Shown: positions 1 through 7,887, counted from the stretch's first letter. The stretch: 15,236 nucleotides of DNA from Acidobacteriota bacterium (GCA_023436495.1 JAEZIT010000093.1:1-15236); one strand, 5' to 3'. Notes: a model not told the origin generated them from the letters alone. Translations and numbers: made by a program.

Positions 1-15
1 GTTTAACATTCCGGC

Positions 16-738
16 ATGTCCCGACTCGAACACGACCACACCGCTGAGGCCATCGCCGAGCGTATCTCCTCTACACGCCATAATTACGTCCGAGACTGGA
101 TCTACGGCGGGATTGACGGCGCCGTGACCACTTTTGCCGTCGTATCGGGCGTCGCGGGAGCGGAATTGTCCGCCGTCGTCATTCTAATTCTCGGCTTCGC
201 GAATCTTGTTGCCGATGGTTTCTCGATGGCGGCCAGCAACTTTCTCGGCACGCGCGCCGAACATGACGATTACAAACGCCTCGAAAAGATCGAATACCGC
301 CATATTGAGGTCGCCCCCGAAGGCGAACGCGAAGAGGTCCGCCAGATCTATCGCGACAAAGGCTTTGAGGGCGAAGCTCTCGAACGCGCCGTCGAACTTA
401 TCACGTCCGACAAGGAACGTTGGGTCAAAACCATGCTGACCGAAGAATACGGCTTGCCTGCCGAGGTCCGTTCGCCGTGGATCGCCGGCCTCAGCACGTT
501 TTCGGCGTTCATCGTCTGCGGCCTCGTCCCGCTGCTGCCCTATCTGTTGAAAGCCGGCCGCTCATTCCTGATCTCGTCTATACTTACCGGCATTACTTTC
601 TTTGTGATCGGATCGGTCAAAAGCCGCTGGTCAACCGCCACGTGGCTTCGCTCCGGCCTGGAAACGCTGCTCGTCGGCGCTCTCGCGGCTTCGCTGTCAT
701 ACGTCGTCGGTGTGCTGTTAAAGGGGCTGGCCGGATGA
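16..738 (+). CDS. VIT1/CCC1-family Fe2+/Mn2+ transporter
   Basis: A 240-residue inner-membrane protein of the VIT1/CCC1 family, which moves ferrous iron or manganese out of the cytoplasm. About five hydrophobic segments are visible near residues 33-50, 52-76, 155-177, 183-201 and 215-236. The first carries the family DG motif (D34, G35, then AVTTFAVVSG), and SMAA at 70-73 resembles the conserved Met region of TM2. Between TM2 and TM3 lies a charged cytoplasmic segment (about 80-150), rich in Glu and ending in MLTEEYGL (140-147). This matches the metal-binding domain of VIT1-type proteins. An in-frame TAA at 4-6 lies just upstream, so the ATG at 16 is the first possible start; no ribosome site is visible in the 15 bases present. 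The gene converges on the VWA gene with a 45-base gap. The family call is firm; which metal is carried cannot be read from sequence. Confidence 0.9.
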   Translation: MSRLEHDHTAEAIAERISSTRHNYVRDWIYGGIDGAVTTFAVVSGVAGAELSAVVILILGFANLVADGFSMAASNFLGTRAEHDDYKRLEKIEYRHIEVAPEGEREEVRQIYRDKGFEGEALERAVELITSDKERWVKTMLTEEYGLPAEVRSPWIAGLSTFSAFIVCGLVPLLPYLLKAGRSFLISSILTGITFFVIGSVKSRWSTATWLRSGLETLLVGALAASLSYVVGVLLKGLAG

Positions 739-783
739 CTCGCAGGGTAACACCAGTTAAGAACTCGATCAACAATTTGAGAA

Positions 784-3700
784 TTAACTCGTCAACCGCC
801 TATAAATATTCGGCATTCGCTCCGGCAGACTTAGCACGTCGTCGATGATCGTGTAGCCTACGTCGCCGTAAAGGTCGCGGAGCTCGCTTTCCGATTCGCG
901 GTCGATCGTTATGCAGAACGGCGTGATGCCGCTGGTTTTCGCTTCCGTGAGGGCTTCGCGGACGTCTTCGCGGGCATAGCGGGCATCGCCGTAATCGTGG
1001 TCATACGGACGCCCGTCGGTCAGGATTATCAGCAATTTCGTCCGCGATTCCTGTTTCAGCAATTTCGCCGCGGCATGGCGTATCGCCGCTCCTAACCGTG
1101 TGTTGTTCTGGAACGTGATCCCGCCGATCCGCCGTTCCGTGTCCTCGGAATATTTCTCGCCAAAATCCTTGACGACATAGAATTTAACGTTCCGCCGGCC
1201 TTCGCTCGTAAACCCGTATATCGAATAGATATCCCCGACCGCCTCGAGCGCTTCGCTCATCAGCACCAGGCCTTCCTTCTCGATCTCGATTATCCGCCGT
1301 CCGGGATAAGTGTACGGCTGCAGCGGATTCCGCGTTATCGTCCGCGCCGTCGATGACGACTGGTCCAGCAGGATCGAAACGGCCACATCGCGCTGTTTTC
1401 GCAGGCGTTTGGTGTAGATATTCTCCGATTGATGCCCGTCCGCCCGCCTGTCGATCACAAAATCCACCAGCGCGTTCAGGTCGTAATCCTCGCCATCCAG
1501 TTCCCGGTTTATCCGCGTCAGGTTTTCCGGTTTCATCAGCTGGAACTGATGACGGATCGAAGAGATCACGCCGCGGTACCGCGACCGCGCGAGCTCGACA
1601 AAATTCCGGTCGCCCTGTTTTACCTTCTTTTCGATCACGCGGCTCCACCCGACGCGGTAATCGTTCAATTCCCTGTCCCATTCGTCATAGCTGAACGCCA
1701 GGTCATCCGCCTCCAGCGGCTGCTCCGGCATTTCCGCCTGCGACCAGCTTTCCGAACCCTGCAGGTCGTCCGGCTCGCCTTCGTCGTCGAGGCTGTTCCA
1801 GGCGTTGAACAGGTCGCTGATGTCCTGTGCATTCTTCGGCTTTTCCTCGCGTTTTACCTGGTCCTCGGTGACCGCCTCGGCGGCGTCCTTGTCTTCGTAT
1901 GCAAATTCGCCCTGCTCTTCCTTTTCATCCGATTCGGTTTCCTGCACCTGTTCCGGCGTTATGTTCTGGAACAGAGTGTAAACGCGGCTCGTCGCCATGA
2001 TCGCTTCGGCAACTCCCGGTTTGCTCTCCGCGTGAAAATACCGCTCGATCACGGATTCGATCTCGGACACGACCTGGCCGTAAAACCTTCTCGCGTCGTC
2101 GGTCGCCCCGCCGCACATCGTTATCTGGAACAGCAATTCGAACGGCACCTGGTTCGCCGGCACGTCGAAGATATACGGCCTGTTCTCACGCAGGAACTCC
2201 TGCATCAGGTCGAGGTCCTTCCGCAGCCCTCGATATGTCTGCCGAAGCCGCCGGTCGATCCGCGCGTTCTCCATCGTCCCGAATATCTTTCGCGCCAATC
2301 TCGGCTCCGGGAACACCTTCAGCACCGTTTTATAGTCCGAATTCTTCGGCAGCCGCCTGCGCCGCTTCTTCTCTTCTTGTCCGGGAACTGCGCGTTCGCC
2401 CGTCCGCACGTCCTCGATATATCCGGCCAGCGAAAAAGCGTCGATCTGATCTGCGGTCGCTTCATACAGGTCCGACAGCTCCGCGAACGCCGCCTTTAGC
2501 TCCGTTGTGTCCTGCTCGAACGTCCCAAATTCGATCTGCCCCGCGCCGTGCGCCGCCAGCACTTTATACAAACGAAAATCCATTTCGTCCGTCTCGAATT
2601 CCGAAACCGCCGCCGGCAGATATATCGTCTTGCCGTCCCCGATCCGCGATTCCTCGGGCATCGCCGACAGCGGCGCGATCTCCACCTCTTTTCCCGTCAG
2701 GCCTTCGACGTAGATACGAAGGATGTTCTGCACCTTTTCGAGCGGCAGCCCCGCACGCGCTTCCTGCAAACGCTCGTTCGATTGCCGAGTTTCGAGCGCG
2801 AAATAGCTCCGCCTTGCCTTCGTCGTGTCCGAGCCGTCGATCCCGTCGCGCACCCATTCTTCAAATTGCGGCAGCGAAACCTTTTTCAGCGCCTGCGCGC
2901 TCGACCGAAATGCCGCCAGGGCGCTTTCGGCGTCGGTTTCCGCGATCTCGCCCGTCAATGCCAGCACGCTCCGGATCGTTTCCGTCCTGTCGTCCGCGGC
3001 CGTTCGCCCTAGCTGTGCCAGAAATCCCGGCGTTACCCGCAAAAAAGCGATCAGCACCGCGTTCCCGTGCATCGCTATCACGCGAAGCACGCGGCACCAA
3101 TCGTCGAAAACGGCCTCAAAACCCTGCAGCACCTTGCTGCCGGCGCTCACAAAATGCAGTGTCACGCTGCCGCCGAATTCCAGAAATTCCGACGCACGCT
3201 GCATCAGCAGGACCGCACCCGCAGCCGACAGGCCGCTCAGTGCCTCGGGCATCGCCGTCCAAAGGTCCGCCGTCATCCCGCCCGTGCGGCTTGCGAACTG
3301 CGTGGCCAGCGCCGTCACCGCCCGCGAAACCTCGCGCTTATCGGCGCCAAAGGCGCCCAGCGCCTCCGCGACCTTCGGCGTCCGCTGCAGCAGGTCCGCG
3401 CTGTGCTTTGCGGATCGCCCCGCCACATCCGCCGCAAGGCGCAGTATGTCCGTCAGCAGATCGTCATCCCCGACTGCCGCGGCCAGACCCGGGATCATTT
3501 CGAAAGTCTCCAGCGACACCGAACTCGACAGAACCAACTGCCGCGTACAAATCTGGAACACCGCTGCACGCGCCGCCTCCGGCACGTTTTTCAGGCCTCC
3601 GACGCCTGCCGCGAAAAACCTCGCCCCGGTCTCCGCATCGCCCATCGCAAGCCGCCTGCCCATCTCCGCCCAATGCCGCAGGTCGTCCGCCGACAGCACC

Positions 3701-3855
3701 TTCGCCGCCCGCGGCACCGCCTCGACAAACTCACGGCTCACGCGCAGGCTCACCCCCGCAAGCGCCGCGCTAGCCTCCAGCGCCGCCCGCCTCTTGTCCG
3801 CCGGCAGCCGGCTCAGACGCTTCGCAAGCCCTGTGAACGTCTGTTTTTCGACCAT
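784..3855 (-). CDS. NorD/CbbO-like VWA domain protein
   Basis: A 1023-residue soluble protein with no signal peptide or membrane segment, so probably cytoplasmic. The C-terminal 200 residues (about 823-1023) are a von Willebrand A domain with an intact metal-ion site: DQSSS at 831-835 (DxSxS), a Thr near 919 and the TDG Asp near 947. Before it sits an acidic low-complexity region (about 637-725). The segment LAAHGAGQIEFGTF (433-446) resembles the region conserved in NorD and CbbO proteins. These normally work with a MoxR-type AAA+ ATPase (NorQ/CbbQ) to activate or remodel metalloenzymes. No such ATPase and no NO reductase or Rubisco gene lies in this window. The N-terminal 340 residues are helical, Ala/Leu-rich and not recognised. 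It starts 36 bases after the FHA gene and is probably the last gene of that operon. No clear Shine-Dalgarno site precedes the ATG. The VWA call is firm; the client is unknown. Confidence 0.85.
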   Translation of the reverse strand: MVEKQTFTGLAKRLSRLPADKRRAALEASAALAGVSLRVSREFVEAVPRAAKVLSADDLRHWAEMGRRLAMGDAETGARFFAAGVGGLKNVPEAARAAVFQICTRQLVLSSSVSLETFEMIPGLAAAVGDDDLLTDILRLAADVAGRSAKHSADLLQRTPKVAEALGAFGADKREVSRAVTALATQFASRTGGMTADLWTAMPEALSGLSAAGAVLLMQRASEFLEFGGSVTLHFVSAGSKVLQGFEAVFDDWCRVLRVIAMHGNAVLIAFLRVTPGFLAQLGRTAADDRTETIRSVLALTGEIAETDAESALAAFRSSAQALKKVSLPQFEEWVRDGIDGSDTTKARRSYFALETRQSNERLQEARAGLPLEKVQNILRIYVEGLTGKEVEIAPLSAMPEESRIGDGKTIYLPAAVSEFETDEMDFRLYKVLAAHGAGQIEFGTFEQDTTELKAAFAELSDLYEATADQIDAFSLAGYIEDVRTGERAVPGQEEKKRRRRLPKNSDYKTVLKVFPEPRLARKIFGTMENARIDRRLRQTYRGLRKDLDLMQEFLRENRPYIFDVPANQVPFELLFQITMCGGATDDARRFYGQVVSEIESVIERYFHAESKPGVAEAIMATSRVYTLFQNITPEQVQETESDEKEEQGEFAYEDKDAAEAVTEDQVKREEKPKNAQDISDLFNAWNSLDDEGEPDDLQGSESWSQAEMPEQPLEADDLAFSYDEWDRELNDYRVGWSRVIEKKVKQGDRNFVELARSRYRGVISSIRHQFQLMKPENLTRINRELDGEDYDLNALVDFVIDRRADGHQSENIYTKRLRKQRDVAVSILLDQSSSTARTITRNPLQPYTYPGRRIIEIEKEGLVLMSEALEAVGDIYSIYGFTSEGRRNVKFYVVKDFGEKYSEDTERRIGGITFQNNTRLGAAIRHAAAKLLKQESRTKLLIILTDGRPYDHDYGDARYAREDVREALTEAKTSGITPFCITIDRESESELRDLYGDVGYTIIDDVLSLPERMPNIYRRLTS

Positions 3856-3891
3856 GCTTATAGTCTAACAATAGGCAGGAATCGAGTCGAA

Positions 3892-5385
3892 TCACATCCG
3901 CGGCGCGTTTCCGTCGTCGTAGATAAAAACGTGGAAGCACGCGTTCGCGCCGTATTCGATAAGGGCGTCTAGCTTTCCGGCGCGTTCCATTTCGGCGAGT
4001 TTCTGCATCACGAAATTCTGCTCTTCGGCCGTCATGTGCTTGCGGGCGAGGTCGAATGCGCAGCCCGACGTGTGCGGCGGCAGCGAATCTTCGCCGCGCA
4101 CCTTGAACGAATTCGGATTATTGCGGTTCAGGCCGATCTGGTAATCCATCGAACGCGTCAGCGACGTTACGCGCAGCGGGCGATTGAATTTCTTATAGTA
4201 AGCGTCCGACAGTTCCTTCAGGATAGGTTTCGCACGCTGGTTGAACATACGCAGCAGGCGCATCCGCATCTGTTTGCGGTGCGACGGGTTGTTCAGGTCG
4301 TATTTCTGTCCGGAAAAATCCGCGGCGAGGCGTGACAGCGTCTGAAACTTCGGCGTTCCCGGCGCGATGTCCGCCGCGCCCGCGATGAACGAAAATGATT
4401 GGAACGGCCCGTCGCCGGCGCTGCCGCCTACGTCAAGGTAAAAGCTTTCGGTCGCCATCGGCATTTCGATCAGCTCCCGGCTCAGACGCTTTTCCGCAAG
4501 CTCCGCAAAATCCAGCGGCTGGCGGTAACCTGTGCCCTTCATTTCGCGAAGCTTCGCCTTTTGCTTGATCACGCCGTCGCCGAACAGCTCCTTTGGTACG
4601 TCAAGCCCCGCGGGCCTTATCCCTGTCTCGCCGCCACGCGCCTCCAAAGCCTTTCGCTGCCTGTCCGCCAGCAGCGCCGCCGGTACATTCAGCTCGGCCT
4701 CTTCCGCATTCTCCGACGCGACCGTCACGTCCGCTACCGTGTCTGCCTTGATCTCTTCTTCCGCCGTCTCCCACGACGCGATCAGGTCGTCGAGGTCGTC
4801 CTCGTCCTCACCGCCGAGCGGGTCGATCACGCGGACCGGTATCAGCGAAGTTTTCGATATCTGCGGCGTCGGCCGTCCCGGCTTTCCGGGCGGAGAACTC
4901 TCGTAATTGTATGCAATGACGAAAGCGATAAGCCCGCCGAAGATGATAAGCAGCGTCAACGCTCCCGCGGCGATCAGCAGCATCGGGACACCGTTCGAAG
5001 CCGCCGGAACCGTCGAAGCGGGCGCCGCCTTTTCCACCGGAACGCTTTCCGGCGCCGCCTGCGGCTCGAACGCAATTGCGTCCCGCTCCGTCTCGAATTC
5101 GACGCGAATCCGGGTATCGCTCCCGATCTTTATCTCGTCGCCGTCGTTCAGAACCACCGGCTGCCCCGACAGTTTGCGGCCGTTGACGAACGTCCCGTTC
5201 AGCGAATTCTCATCCGCGACCAGAACGTCGTCGCCGTCGCGGAAAACGGTCGTGTTAACGCGCGACAATCCCTGGTCCGGCAGCAACAGGTCCGATTGCG
5301 GCGTACGCCCTATCGATAGTTCCGCGCCGAGTTCGGCACGGCGGCTCTCGCCTGCACTTTCGATAATGAGCGTGACCTTTTTCAT
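3892..5385 (-). CDS. FHA domain - membrane segment - DUF5715/M15-like C-terminal domain protein
   Basis: A 497-residue protein in three parts. Residues about 22-96 are a forkhead-associated domain, a phosphothreonine-binding fold: SIGR at 24-27, LSR at 40-42 and SLNGTFVNG at 61-69. The usual His after the SR motif is Asn44. A Pro/Ala-rich linker leads to one membrane helix at about 134-159, which puts the FHA domain inside the cell and the rest in the periplasm. The C-terminal part (about 335-497) has HTSGCAFD at 438-445, matching the HxxGxAxD zinc motif of LAS/M15 peptidases, and a later His485 (CFHVF). The Glu/Asp that normally comes just before the last metal-binding His is not obvious, so peptidase activity is uncertain; DUF5715 is my best family guess. 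The ATG overlaps the preceding TAA by one base (TAATG), with GAGGAAG 13 bases upstream, so translation is probably coupled to the 70-residue gene. Confidence 0.78.
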   Translation of the reverse strand: MKKVTLIIESAGESRRAELGAELSIGRTPQSDLLLPDQGLSRVNTTVFRDGDDVLVADENSLNGTFVNGRKLSGQPVVLNDGDEIKIGSDTRIRVEFETERDAIAFEPQAAPESVPVEKAAPASTVPAASNGVPMLLIAAGALTLLIIFGGLIAFVIAYNYESSPPGKPGRPTPQISKTSLIPVRVIDPLGGEDEDDLDDLIASWETAEEEIKADTVADVTVASENAEEAELNVPAALLADRQRKALEARGGETGIRPAGLDVPKELFGDGVIKQKAKLREMKGTGYRQPLDFAELAEKRLSRELIEMPMATESFYLDVGGSAGDGPFQSFSFIAGAADIAPGTPKFQTLSRLAADFSGQKYDLNNPSHRKQMRMRLLRMFNQRAKPILKELSDAYYKKFNRPLRVTSLTRSMDYQIGLNRNNPNSFKVRGEDSLPPHTSGCAFDLARKHMTAEEQNFVMQKLAEMERAGKLDALIEYGANACFHVFIYDDGNAPRM

Positions 5386-5597
5386 TAATGATGGTGATCT
5401 TCCTCGCCTTCGCGAAGCTTTTTCGGATCGAGCAATTTCGAAAAATCGTCGAAATGGAACATCGTATCGTCCTTACAATTCTCGCAGAAGAACGTGACGT
5501 CTTCGCCGAGGTACATGTCCTTGAGATGATACGCGATAAAACACCCGTAGCAGCGCTGCACGCGCTTGCCAAATTCCTGTAAAACGTTATCTTCCAT
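5385..5597 (-). CDS. Small zinc-ribbon protein of unknown function
   Basis: A 70-residue protein with two CxxC pairs, CYGC at 16-19 and CENC at 38-41. The 18-residue gap between them is typical of a zinc ribbon. It ends in GEEDHHH, and the three terminal His residues could add metal affinity. There is no signal peptide or membrane segment, so it is probably cytoplasmic. Its stop codon shares one base with the start of the FHA gene (TAATG), and it lies 35 bases after lpxA. This places it firmly in the same transcript. I do not recognise a named family. The operon position and clean Cys spacing argue that it is a real gene rather than a chance frame. Confidence 0.72.
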   Translation of the reverse strand: MEDNVLQEFGKRVQRCYGCFIAYHLKDMYLGEDVTFFCENCKDDTMFHFDDFSKLLDPKKLREGEEDHHH

Positions 5598-5632
5598 GAT
5601 CTCTGGTGAGAATATTGGCCGGACGGGAAATG

Positions 5633-6412
5633 CTATTTTACGACGCCGCGCTGCGAACTTTCGATAAAATCAACGAGAATATCGGCCTCTTTGCAGTCCG
5701 TTATCTCCGCTCGGATCTGCTCGACGGCCTGTGTCGTATTCAGCTTCGACGACAGCAACAGATGGAACGCGTGATTCAGCTTCTCGATCGTTTCCTTTGC
5801 ATAGCCGCGCCGGCGCATACCTACGCGGTTCAGCCCGAAACATTTCGCGTGGTTCCCCTGAATGATCGCGTACGGCATCGCGTCTTTGACGACGACCGAA
5901 TAACCGCCGACGAAGGCCTCGACGCCGATGCGGCAGAATTGATGGACGCCGGAATACGCCCCGATATTTGCGCGGTCCGCGACCTCCACGTGGCCGGCAA
6001 GCGTCGCGGCGTTTGCCATGATCACTTCGTTCCCGACGCGGCAATCGTGCGCGACGTGCGCCTGCGCCATCAGCAGGTTCCCGTCGCCGATGACCGTCAC
6101 GCCGCCGCCGCCGGCCGTTCCGCGGTGGATCGTGACGAACTCGCGAATCTGGTTTCTTTTCCCGATCTCGGTCGACGTCTCTTCGCCGCCGTATTTCAGG
6201 TCCTGCGGCGCCAGCCCGATCGATGCGAACGGGAACACATGCGTTTCATCGCCGATCCGCGTGCGCCCGCCGACGACGACGTGCGATTCAAGCCGCACAC
6301 CGTCACCTAGCTCAACCTCGTCACCGACGGTCGAGAACGGGCCGACGTAACAATTATCACCGATCTTCGCCTCCGGGCCGACGATCGCGGTCTCGTGTAT
6401 GAATGTGGCCAT
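5633..6412 (-). CDS. lpxA: Acyl-ACP--UDP-N-acetylglucosamine O-acyltransferase LpxA
   Basis: LpxA performs the first step of lipid A synthesis, moving a 3-hydroxyacyl chain from ACP to the 3-OH of UDP-GlcNAc in the cytoplasm. At 259 residues it is the usual length. Residues 1 to about 185 show the hexapeptide repeats of a left-handed beta helix. The key motifs are TIHRGT (94-99), AHVAHDC (118-124), AGHVEV (139-144), GVHQFC (155-160) and a QGNHA motif. His122 aligns with E. coli catalytic His125. Gly170 aligns with E. coli Gly173, which is permissive for a C14 chain, so a long hydroxyacyl donor is plausible but is inference. The helical C-terminal domain follows. The start lies 9 bases after the small membrane protein gene, with no clear Shine-Dalgarno site. 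Unlike E. coli, no lpxB follows. Confidence 0.96.
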   Translation of the reverse strand: MATFIHETAIVGPEAKIGDNCYVGPFSTVGDEVELGDGVRLESHVVVGGRTRIGDETHVFPFASIGLAPQDLKYGGEETSTEIGKRNQIREFVTIHRGTAGGGGVTVIGDGNLLMAQAHVAHDCRVGNEVIMANAATLAGHVEVADRANIGAYSGVHQFCRIGVEAFVGGYSVVVKDAMPYAIIQGNHAKCFGLNRVGMRRRGYAKETIEKLNHAFHLLLSSKLNTTQAVEQIRAEITDCKEADILVDFIESSQRGVVK

Positions 6413-6421
6413 TGGGTAAAA

Positions 6422-6730
6422 CTATTGCTCGGCGTCGTGTTCCGCGGCTTCGGCATCGACCGCGAGAGCGTCGTCCGTTGCCCCGAGGTCACCGGGATGC
6501 GATCGTCGCAGGATCAGGTACATGAATAGTATGACGGCCGGAATTGCGAGAAAAATGCCCAATATCGCACCGCCGACCGCCGCACTGATCAGCCCGATAA
6601 ACCCGAGGCGTTTCTTGCCTTTTACAAATCCCGTGACCAACGGAATTAGCCCGAGCACCGCGCCGACCCCTAAATTGATAAGCGCCAGGTAAAGCGCCGC
6701 TTCCTGCGTCGTTAATCTTATCGGTTCCAT
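6422..6730 (-). CDS. Small two-helix membrane protein
   Basis: A 102-residue protein with two hydrophobic segments (about 13-35 and 43-73) joined by a short basic loop, GKKRL. A hydrophilic acidic tail (about 77-102) carries several Asp and Glu residues. The first segment has a Gly-rich pattern (LGVGAVLGLIPLVTG) that recalls DUF4190-type helical hairpins, but I do not recognise a defined family. It sits between fabZ and lpxA with gaps of 6 and 9 bases, so it is translated from the same message. AAAGGAT abuts its ATG. The conserved-looking spacing suggests an envelope role, perhaps linked to lipid A or fatty acid synthesis at the membrane; that is inference from position only. Confidence 0.75.
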   Translation of the reverse strand: MEPIRLTTQEAALYLALINLGVGAVLGLIPLVTGFVKGKKRLGFIGLISAAVGGAILGIFLAIPAVILFMYLILRRSHPGDLGATDDALAVDAEAAEHDAEQ

Positions 6731-6736
6731 ATCCTT

Positions 6737-7186
6737 TTATTTTAGGTCCCCGAGGCTGCCTATCACGCACATGATCTCTGCCTCGGCAGTGATCTGGCCT
6801 TCTACGGTGGCAACTCCCCGCATTTTCTGCACTTTGCTGCCGATCCGGATCGCCGTTACCTCTAGCATAAGTGTGTCGCCCGGCACCACCGGACGTCGAA
6901 ACCGCGCCGTGTCGATGCCGCTGAAGAACGGTATCTTGCTGTCGCGGTCCTCAAATTCGCGCAAGGCAAGGATCGCCCCGACCTGCGCGAGCGCCTCAAT
7001 CTGCAGCACGCCCGGCATCACCGGCGCGCCCGGAAAATGTCCCGCGAAAAACTGCTCGTTTATCGTTACCTGTTTTACGCCGACTATCCGCGAACGCGGC
7101 TCTAGCTCAATGATCTTGTCAACGAGCAGGAATGGATAGCGGTGCGGCAGTATCTCTTGAATGGCGCGTGAATCCAGAATCGTCAT
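6737..7186 (-). CDS. fabZ: 3-hydroxyacyl-ACP dehydratase FabZ
   Basis: FabZ dehydrates 3-hydroxyacyl-ACP to trans-2-enoyl-ACP in fatty acid elongation, and so competes with LpxA for hydroxyacyl-ACP. The 149-residue length fits. It shows the N-terminal motif ILPHRYPFLLVD (12-23) and the hot-dog active-site helix with GHFPGAPVMPGVLQIEALAQ (49-68), where His50 and Glu64 are the catalytic pair. The ATG lies 7 bases after a TATAAT box with no Shine-Dalgarno site, so it may be translated as a leaderless message. The upstream terminator separates it from the skp-like gene. It heads the run fabZ, membrane protein, lpxA, zinc-ribbon, FHA, VWA. Confidence 0.96.
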   Translation of the reverse strand: MTILDSRAIQEILPHRYPFLLVDKIIELEPRSRIVGVKQVTINEQFFAGHFPGAPVMPGVLQIEALAQVGAILALREFEDRDSKIPFFSGIDTARFRRPVVPGDTLMLEVTAIRIGSKVQKMRGVATVEGQITAEAEIMCVIGSLGDLK

Positions 7187-7193
7187 TAAAAGG

Positions 7194-7221
7194 ATTATAA
7201 AAAATCAAAAGCCAGAAGCAA
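7194..7221 (-). promoter_or_regulatory. Candidate leaderless promoter of fabZ
   Basis: On the minus strand a perfect TATAAT occupies 7194-7199 and is followed by 7 bases, CCTTTTA, then the fabZ ATG. A TTGCTT lies 16 bases upstream (7216-7221) as a possible -35. With normal -10 spacing, transcription would start at or one base from the A of the ATG, giving an mRNA with no leader. The box lies inside an A/T run, so a chance match is possible. Confidence 0.45.
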
Positions 7222-7257
7222 GCAGAAGTAAAACTTCGACCGACCACTGACTTTTGA
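7199..7257 (-). terminator. Intrinsic terminator after the skp-like gene
   Basis: On the minus strand, TCAAAAGTCAG (7247-7257) pairs with CTGGCTTTTGA (7205-7215): 11 base pairs with one G-T wobble. Inside the loop is a second small hairpin, GAAGT-TTT-ACTTC (7225-7237). The outer stem is followed directly by six T residues (7199-7204). This is the expected form of a Rho-independent terminator for the bamA/skp transcript. Its tail overlaps the TATAAT box of fabZ. Confidence 0.72.
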
Positions 7258-7277
7258 AACTGAACTTATTTTATCGC

Positions 7278-7868
7278 TTACCGCGGTGTCGCTGCTGCTG
7301 TTCCCGCCGGGCGTGCGTTGTAAAAGGTGATGAAATCCTTGGTGACATCCGCCGTCTGGTCAAGCGCAAGGATCGCGCCGGCCGCACCGAGCTTGTCGAT
7401 GTCCAGAATAACGGCAAAGCCTTTCTGCTTCGCGAAATCCTGCAGCGCCTTTACGATGTCCGCCTGGATCGGCCCGACAAGTTCATTGCCGCGCTTTTCG
7501 ATGAACGCGTCATATTCTTTCTTCTTGAATTCGAATTCACGCTGCAGACGCTGGCCTTCTTCCTGCTTTGCCGAAGCGGCCTTAGCGTCGAACGGCACGG
7601 CCGATCCCGCGTTCTGCATTTTCTGCAGGTCGTCCGCGATCGTCTTGATCTTGTTCTGGATTGTGACCAATTCCGTCTCGCGCGGTTTTGATTCCGTCCC
7701 GAGCGTCTTGTACGCGTTGGTGAAACGGGTTATGCCGGCTTTTTCGTCCGAGAATTCACCCGTGTTGATCCAGCCGATCTTGCCTGCCGGAGCAGCTTGT
7801 CCAAAGGCCGCAGCAGCCATAAGCGCCGTCAAAATCATGCTTCCGGCAATAAAACTAAATCTTCTCAT
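7278..7868 (-). CDS. Skp/OmpH-family periplasmic chaperone
   Basis: A 196-residue secreted protein of the Skp/OmpH family, which holds unfolded outer-membrane proteins in the periplasm before BamA inserts them. A signal peptide is clear: MRRFSFIAGSMILTALMAAA, then AFGQA, with likely cleavage after Ala25. The mature start IGWINTGEF matches the first beta strand of the family. A long charged helical stretch (about 60-145) forms the coiled-coil tentacles, and AVILDID is a later core strand. The reading frame is open further upstream to 7988, but the ATG at 7868 is preferred. AAGGAG lies upstream at 7882-7887 and the signal peptide begins exactly here. It lies 188 bases after bamA, the same order as bamA-skp in E. 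coli, and has its own promoter. Confidence 0.88.
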   Translation of the reverse strand: MRRFSFIAGSMILTALMAAAAFGQAAPAGKIGWINTGEFSDEKAGITRFTNAYKTLGTESKPRETELVTIQNKIKTIADDLQKMQNAGSAVPFDAKAASAKQEEGQRLQREFEFKKKEYDAFIEKRGNELVGPIQADIVKALQDFAKQKGFAVILDIDKLGAAGAILALDQTADVTKDFITFYNARPAGTAAATPR

Positions 7869-7881
7869 TATGTGTGTAATA

Positions 7882-7887
7882 CTCCTT
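7882..7887 (-). promoter_or_regulatory. Shine-Dalgarno site of the skp-like gene
   Basis: AAGGAG on the minus strand, 13 bases before the ATG at 7866-7868. It decides the start codon, because the longer open frame reaching 7988 has no such site and would place extra residues before a complete signal peptide. Confidence 0.7.

Noticed and set aside
2235..3773. Long plus-strand open frame (512 codons) opposite the VWA gene
   Set aside because: Its translation is dominated by Pro, Arg, Ser and Ala with no domain, as expected for the antisense of a G/C-rich gene. The minus-strand frame has a clear VWA domain.
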